Shown in pieces: positions 48,242-57,824 of a DNA stretch of 64,000 bases. Under the pieces are notes generated by a model, which did no database searches, was not told the origin of the DNA, and saw nothing but the letters and a program-made list of their open reading frames with translations. Numbering within the stretch: position 1 is the stretch's first letter; each line of letters opens with the position of its first letter. Origin of the DNA: Hygrophila difformis. Its lineage: Eukaryota; Streptophyta; Magnoliopsida; Lamiales; Acanthaceae. The stretch covers positions 43,073,301 through 43,137,300 of the forward strand of contig JAOANR010000008.1 in the NCBI GenBank assembly GCA_030278955.1, read 5' to 3'. The position numbers and the translations under genes were made by a program.

Positions 48242-48480
48242 ATTATGATGTTTTTATTTCTGCCTATCTTGTGAGTATTATTTAAATAAAAGATCTTAGT
48301 ATCTCATATTTTGTAATAATTCCTATGCTTTAGCAATCTATAATCTAATAAAAGTATTGGAGTATTTATTTTCCTATCAATATCCTCACATATTTAGAGT
48401 TTGTGCAAATTCGAACTTAACTGCTCTCTAACTAATCTACCTTAGATTAGAAACTTATCTCTGCGTGCTCTGATTTCGAC
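48242..48480. other. Non-coding gap; gag of element D missing
   Basis: AT-rich. The place where gag should be has collapsed, and protease sequence starts at about 48481. Confidence 0.6.
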
Positions 48481-49162
48481 CTAAGAGTATCAACATAGGA
48501 ATTCAGTTACCATTAGGAAAAGTGGTTTCATGTTCAAAGAAGTATGATGGAATCCCGATAGTAATCAAGAACGTAGAATTCTGTGCAAATTTAGTAGAGT
48601 TTGCCGTGAAGGACTTTGACGTTATACTAGGAATGGATTGGTTGACCCGATATAAAGCGATGATCAAATGCCAAAAACACAAGATCACCTTGTCAAAGAG
48701 TAAGGAAAAGAGAGTTATTTTCTACTCTCAACCCCCTAAGAAAAGCAACAAGCTAGTTAATGCCTTCAAGCTTTGTAGTTTGATGTGTAAAGGATACGCA
48801 TTATATGCATGCTACTTTCACAAAGCGGAGGGAAGTAAGATTGATGACATTCCAGTGGTAAAAGAATACCAGGATGTATTTCCCGAGGATGTTCCAAGCA
48901 TCCCACCTGAACGATATATTGAATTTCCCAAAGATCTCATTCCTGGAACGGAACCCGTATCAAAAGCTCCTTACTGTATGGCGCCATTGGAAATGAAAGG
49001 ACTAAAGGAGCAAATCGAGGAGATGTTGGAAAAAGGATACATAAGACCCAGTACTTCCCCATGGCGAGCACTGGTCTTATTTGTCAAGAAGAAAGACGGT
49101 GGGTTGCGCTTGTGTATCGACTATAGAGGGCTGAATCAAGTAACCATAAAAAACAAGTACCC
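48481..49162 (+). pseudogene. Pol fragment of element D (protease end to early RT)
   Basis: Open from about 48500, lacking the protease active site. It keeps [19 protein letters not shown] and the RT start up to [11 protein letters not shown]. At 49163 it stops against LTR F. The last five bases before the LTR (TACCC, 49158-49162) are the likely target site of element F. Confidence 0.85.
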
Positions 49163-52100
49163 TGTAATACCCGAGATTTTTATCGGCGTCCAAATGAGTA
49201 AAATTAGTTTCTTAATCCGATCAAGGTCGAAATATATTTGAGAAGAAGAAAATAATTTATTACAATAGATTATTGCTCGGAAATGAAATGATGATAGATT
49301 CAAAAATTCAAAATGGAATAAACAAGGAAAAGGAAGCCCGAAGATATTCAATGGATCGAGCCTAAAGAATCGGAATCAAATTCAAGAAAGGAAAGAATTT
49401 TGATTCCAAGAACCCGTGAAGTCGGAAATAGTTTAAGTAGACAAATTATTACACGGGAGTCGAAAGACGACGAATTCAAAGCCGACGAATCCAAACGCGA
49501 CGGACTTAAGATTTCGAATACGGGATTAATTCGAGACGAAATAAATTTACGATAAGAATTATAATCAGAGAATGACCCGAAAAATCGAGTCCGAAAACGT
49601 AGGAGGATAGGAACACGAAAGAGAGGAGGAATGGCCCGGCGGATCGCATGGCCCGGCCCACAACGCAGCCCTGCCAAGGGCCGCGCGGTGGCCGTGCGAT
49701 CTGGACCGAAACCGCCCCAAGGCCACGCCATGAGGCAGGGTGCGATCAACTTTCGGTTTTCGACGATTTCTTACCTTAATTTTCAACCCCCGACTTTAGT
49801 AACTCAATCCCGGTCGAGGGAAGGAGTATATGGACGGATTTTGAGTCTTGGAACTCATTATTTTCGTCCAACACAACCCTAGCAGCCCCCTCTTCTCTCA
49901 ATTCTCTCCAAACTTCTTCTAGAACCCGAAAACACCAAGTTCTTGCTTTCCGATCACTTTCCGGCGACGAAATCCGACCAAGGAGGCGTGGAGAACAAGG
50001 ATTGGAGATTTCCAGATTGTTGGTAAGTTGTTGTTAGGTTTTCGTTCATCTTTTTTGTTAATACAAGAGATGGAAATCATGGTGAACGACGGACTGAGAT
50101 CCTGCCTTGAAGATTGCAATTAGGGGAGTCCCTACAGACGTGTTGAGGGGGAGTTCCAACGACGTCTACTCAACTAGGTTTGTTCATCTAGTGTTGAGGT
50201 TGATCTTGAGTTAGGTTTTGGGATAGTGAGTCTGTGTTCGTGATTTTCAGTCTAGTGGAGTCGCCTGGATTGGTATCCCTCAGACGTAGGTCGCAAGACC
50301 GAGCTGGGTCATCAAATTGTTTGTGTTCATTTACTGTTTTCGTATTTGCGTAGTTAGAACACAACGTAAACAACCGTAACTGAATCTTGACAATTAAGGG
50401 ACCTACATTTTTTAACCCGAAAATTCGATCTAACTATAGATTTCTACTTTCGATTCCGATTCGTGGCCAAAGGAGGAAGATTCGTGTTGAGGAGATCCGT
50501 AGATTCCGGACGACCCCGAGACTATTTAGGACTCATATCAAGTAAGATAATGCCTTGCATATCAATATTTGTGGCTTAGAACCGTTCCAAACATTAGTTT
50601 TAAATCAAACACTAAAATCGGACGTAAAAGATTCAATCTTTACGCGTTTTCTGAGATTGGCCGAAAAACCTTATTTCGAGAATCCGAAATGAAAAACTCC
50701 GAACTAGAGATTTGTTCCTAACATCTTAATCTAGGTTGTGTAAAAATTTCATGCATTTTGATTAAGATGTGGTACCCCAAACTGCGTCGAACATTTTCTG
50801 TGATGCATGAACTTTTCGAAAATCATGACAGTTTACATGGTAGAACTTGATGAGCATTTTTCTATCATTTGTGGTCAAAACTTATCTTTGATGTAAACAT
50901 AAAAATTGTATATAATTGTTTTAAGATCATGCCTATAAAATTTCATGCATTTTCATTAATGTTTGGATAGTGAAAACCCGATTTGAACATACTGTGTCTT
51001 TGAAGAAAAAGTTGACAGATTTCGAGTCCGAACTTGTTGAATTAATCTGACTTAATCCGTATTGATTTTGCCTAAAGTTCCTATAATAAAACTTGTTATT
51101 TTGGTGTCTTTTAAGTGCCTGTAAAATTTCATAAATTTTGGAGGTCGTTTGCTATGTCGAAAACACTTTTGAAAATCAGTATGCTGTGTTAGAAAACTTG
51201 GCAGATTTTATGACTTGCAAAGATTGTAAAATTTCACTTGTTTCCTCACCTAATTTTGAAAAACTCAAAACATAAAAGTTGTACTTTAGCGTGTTTTTGA
51301 GCTACTGTACAAATTTCAAGTTGATTGCCTTTGAAATGAATTTTTAAACTGAAATGGCGTAAACTGGGGCAATGACTTTGGTTGATATGTTGAAAAACTC
51401 AACTTTTGAAAATACACGATTTGTGAGCTATGTCTAAACAATAAAAACGTTTTCAAAAACCCGTTAACCTAGATTGAGCTTACTATGTAGGGGGTGAGTG
51501 CTCGATAGTGTGCCCCTCTAGCTTTTCGCTTCGTGCCTAGACCGACGAAGGTGACCTATGTAGGGGGTGAGTGCTCTGCAGGGTGCCCCCTAGCTTTTCG
51601 CTTCGTGCCAAAACGGACGAGGGTGAACGTTATGATAAATTATGCCAAAATGGCAACAAAACCTAGTCTACACTCTCATGTGTATCCGTATGGGTTACTC
51701 GAGGCTCCGGAGTGGTACTGTGTATGGTGTGAACAACGGAGTGCTTCGGCAGTTTCCAAAATTTGATAAGCGGGTTGCTTCGGCAATTTTCCGAAATTGG
51801 ATATCTGAGAAATGCGATGCTTGATAAATGAAAGTTACTAAATTGGCTGCGGCCGCCGGATCGCCGGCTCAATGTAATATTGTTGAGATTGTGGAGTAAC
51901 GGGGAACATTAAAAGACTCAGATATTTATTTATTTATTTATGTCGTTCCTTATGCATTTAAATTATGTTTTAAAATTTATACCCATGCCTTAATTTATCA
52001 TTTCAAATTTAATTTAGCTATTGGAAAATGTGAGTTAAATTATTGTCTATTAATTAGTCAAATTTCATGTTTTAAATATGCATGCTTAAAAATGAGTTTT

Positions 52101-52281
52101 TAATTATTAAAACTTAAAACCCATTTATTGTTATGTTAGGGATTGTCTTACTCAGTATTTTATATACTGATAAAACTCGTTGTTTATTTTTCCATTACAG
52201 AGTGGGAGCATGATCATGTATTGGGGGATCATTTTGGACATTTACTTAATTACTTTACATGACTTGTATACGGGCTTGTTA
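49163..52281 (+). mobile_element. LTR F of a Tekay-type element, split by element E
   Basis: TGTAATACCCGAGATTTTTATCGGCG start. Donor-like GTAAGT at 50023, GTAAG near 50539, four ~190-bp repeats (anchors 50740, 50934, 51121, 51307), two copies of a ~67-bp GGGGTGAGTGCTC unit (about 51488-51620), acceptor-side hairpin 52153-52169 and acceptor ATTACAG (exon from 52201). Element E interrupts it at 52281 with target TGTTA. The rest of LTR F and its element must lie beyond the window. Confidence 0.88.
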
Positions 52282-52895
52282 TGTAATACCATAGAAATTG
52301 CCCGATATATATGTATGAATATATATATTTTGATCAATTCACTAAGTAGATTTTTAATCAAATCTATATATATTTATATGTTCAAATATGTGCTTAAAGA
52401 TTAGTATATTATTTTCTACAAAACATACTTTGAAAAAAATTATATATATTTGTCTTTTCAAATAAATATATGGATTTCAATATCAAGTGTAATAAGTATA
52501 TGGTTCATAGAATATTTTAAATCCATATACAAGTTTATATACACATATATACCTTGGTCTTGAAATAATCTTTCCAAACATGTACACATGTATATACATG
52601 TATATATTTACATGTTTAAATTATAATGAGAATTATCTATTTTCTATATATCCTTGATTAATCATTCTACCCATATTTTTTTTTATGAATTATTCTAGAA
52701 TGCCATAATATAATTGGGAATAATTTGACTATGGTTTGAAATTGTAGGGTGGAATATTAATCATATCTTGTCATTTTCAAATAAAGAATATATTCCTTTT
52801 TGAAGCTATGTATGACTTACAAGATCACAAAAATTCCCACATTATGATTTTTTTTTAAGATAAGAATCTTAATATATATATATATAAAAAAAAAA

Positions 52896-52932
<37 letters not shown>

Positions 52933-55442
52933 ACTGTAGCATGCTACTGTAGCACGCTACTGTAGCATGCTACTGTAGCAGTCGGGATTTATGTGTTTTT
53001 GGGACTTTTTGCCATTTTTTTGGGTCCCAAAGGTGGGAATCTTGATCTATCACGGGTGTGGCATCTTTTTGGATGTTATGTAATCAATCCCATCCCCATT
53101 CTCAGCCATTTTCATCAATCATTCACCCCAAACTCTCCAAAAACTCTCCCAAAAGCCAAACACTCTTCCGACGAACTTCCGGCGACTTTCCGACGAGTTT
53201 CCGGCAATCAAATCCAACCAAGGTAGGGTGTAGATCAAGGATTTACAAGCATTGGATTGTTGGTAAGGTGTAAATCAAGTTTACTTATTGCTTTAAGATC
53301 ATAATCAACCTTCTAACTTACGGATCTTTACTTGCAAAACACGTTCGTAGCCAAAGGAGAAGAAGAACGTGTTGCGTAGATCCGTTCGTGGCGATTTTGG
53401 ACAAATCGATCAACTCTAGAACGTTCAAGAACTCACTCACTGTAAGTTAATAACTTACATATCAATATGGGTGGTTTAAAGACATCCGAAACATTGGATC
53501 TTAAACGAAACGTTGAAATCAAACCTAAAAACCCCAATCTACGTATTTTCTGAAATCCGACCAAAACTCTTACTTCGAGCATTCAAACCTGAAAACTCAA
53601 AACTAAGATTTTGATCCTAAGATCTTAAGCTATATTGTGTAAAAATTTCAGAAATTTTCATCAAGTTTTGATACCCCAAATCAAGTCGGACATATTCTGC
53701 GTTTTTAAGAATTTTCAAAAGTTGACAGATTTCATAACCGAACTTGATGAGCTTATTTCTATCATTTCTAGTCCAAACCAATCTTCATGATCTAAACAAA
53801 AGTTGTAGATCTATGAGTCTTGAATACCTCTGTAAAATTTCATGCACTTTCATTAAGATTTGCTATCCCAAACCGCGTCGAACATATTCTGTGGTGTATG
53901 AACCTTTCGGAAACTGAGACAGATTTTAAGACCGAACTTAGTAGATTAATCTGACTTAATCCGTGATGAATTTGCATAATTTGCCTCTAATAAAACTTGT
54001 TTATTTTGGTGTCTTTTAAGTGCCTGTAAATTTTCAGAATTTTTGGAGTTCATTTGACATGTTAAAAAGTCAAATCTTTGACAGATGTCAAACCTGAATC
54101 CTGACAGCTTTTTGTTTGTGTAGAAAACTTGATTTTTGACATGCTTCCCATCATTTTTCCCAAAATCTCAAAACATGAAAGTTGTTCATTGGGATGTATT
54201 TGAGCTACTGTGAAAATTTCAGATTAATCGCCTAAGAAATGGATTTTTAAACTGAAAAGGCGTAAACTGTGACATCGATCGGTTTTAAACTTGTGAAATT
54301 TTGAAATCTCTAAACAACGATCGAAATCTTGTGATACGATAAAGTTGTATTTTTGGAAATCCCGTTACACTAAAGTTGAAACGATATCGGTTTCATTGGG
54401 GGGTGAGTGCTCTGCAGGGTGCCCTCCTAATTATTCATTTTGTGCCTAAACGGCAATGATGATTACGCGCGAAAGATTGCCAAAATGGCATCTTATATTT
54501 TTGGGCCTATCCTCTCGGGTGTATCCGTATGGGTTACTCGAGGCTTGACGGAGCGGTACTGGATATGGCGTATTTGGTCACAAGAGACCAACGGCCTACC
54601 CTCTCGAGTGTATCCGTATGGGTTACTCGAGGCTCGACGGAGTGGTACTGGGTATGGCGAATCGGCTGCGGCCGCCGGAATACCGGCTAAATGAGATGAT
54701 ACTTATGAAATTGGCTGAGGCCGCCGGAGCACCGGCTAAATGATATTATTGATATTGGCTGCGGCCGCCGGATTGCCGGCTAAATTAAATATTGTTGAGA
54801 TGGTGGCGAATCGGGGTGAATTTTTAAAAGCTCAAATTTTTATTTACTTACTTACGGCATTATTCATGTTTTTAAATCATGTCTTAAATAATTGCCCATG
54901 CTTAAGTTTTAAATTATGAAATTAAATGTGTCTTTAAAGTATGCAATTATAATCACATTTTTTTTATAAAATGTTTTTATGCATGGCAAAAAGTTTTATC
55001 TTAATTATTAAAAATCTAACCCCTTTATTGCTATGTAAGGATTGACTTACTCAGTATTTTATAATACTGATAAAAACCGTTGTTCATTTTTTTTTCTGTT
55101 ACAGAGTACGGAGCATGATCACTCATTGGGGGATCATTTTGGACACTTAATTATTTATTTTACGTGACTTGCATGAACGGGTCTGTTTAACCCGTGGTTT
55201 GGCCATGTCGGCCCTATATTTTAAATTCCGCTGCATACACTTTACTTCCGCTGCGTACTTTATATTCTCGATGCAACTCTGATGTAGTATTTTTAAATTA
55301 CTTATGAATGGGCTGTTTGAACGTATTAAATTCTGAAAAACCATAGCCTTGCATCTCTTTAGTGAGCTCGGAGAAACCGTGTCTTGCTAGGGAGGTGTGG
55401 CGGTGGCATCCCGGCCTGGGTTACCAAAACCGGGGTGTTACA
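52282..55442 (+). repeat. 5' LTR of element E
   Basis: 3161 bp. U3 has an A-rich run followed by four 13-bp TACTGTAGCATGC repeats (52932-52981). Donor-like GTAAGG at 53263, GTAAGTTAATAACTTAC at about 53447, four ~190-bp repeats (anchors 53639, 53832, 54026, 54210), a duplicated ~77-bp unit (about 54509-54660), three GCCGG-N4-CCGGC hairpins (54660-54785), acceptor CTGTTACAG (exon from 55105) and U5 hairpin 55355-55394. Confidence 0.92.
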
Positions 55443-55445
55443 ATG

Positions 55446-55457
55446 TGGTATCAGAGC
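55446..55457 (+). other. Primer-binding site of element E
   Basis: TGGTATCAGAGC, three bases after the LTR. The leader to 55899 is AT-rich, with repeated AAGCCCAA motifs. Confidence 0.93.
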
Positions 55458-55899
55458 CCAGAATATTTTAAAACTACTATTTTAAAGAGCCCGGAATATT
55501 TTTAAACTATTTTTTTTGAATATTATTATTTTAAAGTTATTATTTCTAAACTAGTAATATATTTTAAAGAGCCCAATTATTATTTTGAACTTAAAGCCCA
55601 AATTTTTAGTCCAAAAAATTTTTTTTGAAGCCCAAGAAATTATTTTGGCCCAATAGCCTTGTTTTTATTTAAAGCCCAAAATAATTTATTTCTTTCGGCC
55701 CAATATAGTGGCCCGAACTTTTTATCCTTATTTTAATATATCCATGGAATAAATTTATTTTAAAACCCATGGATAAATAAATGCATGCATAAAATTTTTT
55801 TTATCAGGGGGAAACATCACTGCATGTGCATATTGCATTTCTATACCTTATAGAACCTAGAAGCGTTATGTTGTAACCTAGATCTTTTTCTTGCGCTAG

Positions 55900-56226
55900 A
55901 TGGCTAACCAAGACATGATGAACTTAATGGTCAAAATGATGAACGCTCACTTTGATTACCAACAAACCATACAACAAATGGAACATCGTATGGCCCAATT
56001 GGAGGCAAATCTGCACCATATGGGAAGCTTAAGAGAGGCGGACCACCACCGCATAAACCAGCTCGAAGACCAAATCCAAAACCTCACTACACAAAATCTA
56101 TGTTTAAAGGAGCTTGTTGATGCTCATGGGGATGACTTGAACCACATTTTCGATGACCTACTACCGTCAAGCCCGGTGGAGGAAGATCCGGAGGAGGATC
56201 CCACCACTGTGCCGGAGGACGCCTAG
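55900..56226 (+). CDS. Small pre-gag coiled-coil ORF, copy E
   Basis: 108 aa, intact in the youngest element. MANQDMMNLMVKMMNAHFDY, a coiled coil (MAQLEANLHHMGSL, INQLEDQIQNLTTQ) and an acidic tail (DDLLPSSPVEEDPEED). It is closely alike to copy C and more distantly to copy D, with the same order of amphipathic head, coil and acidic end. It precedes gag by about 300 bp containing an (AAAT)n tract (about 56270-56322) and an A run. Ogre/Tat elements are known to have an extra ORF before gag; one in a chromovirus is not something I know as described. Role unknown. Confidence 0.78.
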   Translation: MANQDMMNLMVKMMNAHFDYQQTIQQMEHRMAQLEANLHHMGSLREADHHRINQLEDQIQNLTTQNLCLKELVDAHGDDLNHIFDDLLPSSPVEEDPEEDPTTVPEDA

Positions 56227-56281
56227 AAACGATAGAAGGATCCTATTTTGGTATATCCTATCACTTGTAATAAAAAAAAAA

Positions 56282-56320
<39 letters not shown>

Positions 56321-56534
56321 ATCAAGTTTTTGTTTGAACACTCTCTATTCCAAAAAAAAAAAAAAAAAAAAATTATGATTGAATTCCCAAACAACAAATC
56401 CATCTCAAACGCACGGCTCATTTAACCTTGAAACCCAAGACCCTGAAACCCTAGACCCTGGGGTTTCGATAATCATTGTATAAACCCTTTATTATATTTT
56501 CCTTAAAATCTAAATCACTTGTTCTTGTAACAGA

Positions 56535-57824
56535 ATGGCACCGAGAGGGAGACCGCGCGTCCAACCCATTCCTCCCAATACCAACGAAATACCTAGGCAA
56601 CCTGACATGCCGATACCAAACGTGGGTGTACACGCTCAGGAAGAGCCAGCAGGCCCTATACCAGAGAACATAGGTAATCGCCTGCGCACTCTAGAAGAGG
56701 TTCTCATTGCGATAGGGAACGCGCAGGTGAACCAAGGCCAAGCGGCTGCGGCACCTCCACCACAAGCTCGCATTAATTACCTAGCCATGGTGAACCCATA
56801 CCAACCGCCGCACTATGCAGGCGAGGAAGACCCTGCAAAACTAGAGGAGTGGATTAGGACCTTCGACAAGTTGTTAAGCGCAGTTAAGTGCCCAGAAGGG
56901 GAAAAGGTGCATGTGGCCTCATACTACTTGGGAGGTGAAGCAGACGACTGGTGGCAAGCCACCCAGGGAAAGATACAAGAGGAAGATGTGCCCTATTCAT
57001 GGACTGAAATGATGGAACTGCTCAGGGACCGATTTTACCCCCTGAGTACGAAGGCGGCCATGTACGAGGAGTTTTTGGCACTGAAACAAGGCGGGCAGAC
57101 TGTACAAGAGTATTACACTCGATTCAAGGAGTTGGTGCGCTTTGCACCAAGACTAGTACCGACAGACGTAGAGAAGGCACAAAAATTCGAGATGGGATTG
57201 AACTTGTCCATACGGGAAGTGATCACTGGTGTCCATTACCCGGACCTGCAAGCAGTGTATGATCGTGCAGTTGCTGTTGCGAGGGTGCAACAACTGAAGA
57301 GGAGGATGAGTGGAGAGTCCAGCCGGGGACCTCAGGGGCAAGATAAGAGGAACAGGGATAACCGCACCGGTAACAATTCTGGAGGAAACAACTTTCGGGT
57401 AGGCCTGAACAGACCCCCTCAGAACAACAATAGGGGAAATGGTGGGAGAACATTTTTCCAGGGTAACCCTGTGCCACCATGCCCAAGATGTGGGAAACCT
57501 CACTTGATTAGGGGATGCCCCCAACAGGGCACATGCTTCAGGTGTGGTCGATTTGGTCATCGGGCGAATGAGTGCCGGACTCGAATTGAAAACATCACCA
57601 AGCGAGAGGACTTGATTATGGGGCCAGCACAGCCTCGTAACCAAAATGGACGGAATGGTAACTATCAAGGGTACAGACCCCCCTCAGAACCAGAATCAAC
57701 GCCCTCCACAGAATCCAAATCAGCAACAGAATCAGAACCCGAACCGGGATCAGCCGGGCAACCAAGGACGGCCCATGGGGAGATTGAATGTTATCAACCA
57801 AGCAGATGTGCCTATGCAGGGTGA
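56535..57824 (+). CDS. Gag of element E
   Basis: MAPRGRPRVQPIPPN start. The N-terminal region is Pro/Gln-rich. The retrotransposon gag core follows (about residues 85-230: YQPPHYAGEEDPAKLEEW, SYYLGGEADDWW, FYPLSTKAAMYEEF, FKELVRFAPRLVP), then a basic Arg/Asn/Gly linker and two zinc knuckles, CPRCGKPHLIRGC and CFRCGRFGHRANEC (about 315-350). It forms the virus-like particle and binds element RNA. The real frame ends at about 57683: a C-run there (57678-57683) shifts into an unrelated frame that stops at 57824. Copy C shows gag and pol in one frame, so this is an indel or a sequence error. Confidence 0.9.
   Translation: MAPRGRPRVQPIPPNTNEIPRQPDMPIPNVGVHAQEEPAGPIPENIGNRLRTLEEVLIAIGNAQVNQGQAAAAPPPQARINYLAMVNPYQPPHYAGEEDPAKLEEWIRTFDKLLSAVKCPEGEKVHVASYYLGGEADDWWQATQGKIQEEDVPYSWTEMMELLRDRFYPLSTKAAMYEEFLALKQGGQTVQEYYTRFKELVRFAPRLVPTDVEKAQKFEMGLNLSIREVITGVHYPDLQAVYDRAVAVARVQQLKRRMSGESSRGPQGQDKRNRDNRTGNNSGGNNFRVGLNRPPQNNNRGNGGRTFFQGNPVPPCPRCGKPHLIRGCPQQGTCFRCGRFGHRANECRTRIENITKREDLIMGPAQPRNQNGRNGNYQGYRPPSEPESTPSTESKSATESEPEPGSAGQPRTAHGEIECYQPSRCAYAG

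Noticed and set aside
57678..57690. Programmed +1 frameshift between Gag and Pol of element E
   Set aside because: Copy C carries gag linker and pol in the same frame (stops apart), so the ancestral family had a single ORF. The C-run shift in E is better explained as an indel or sequence error.
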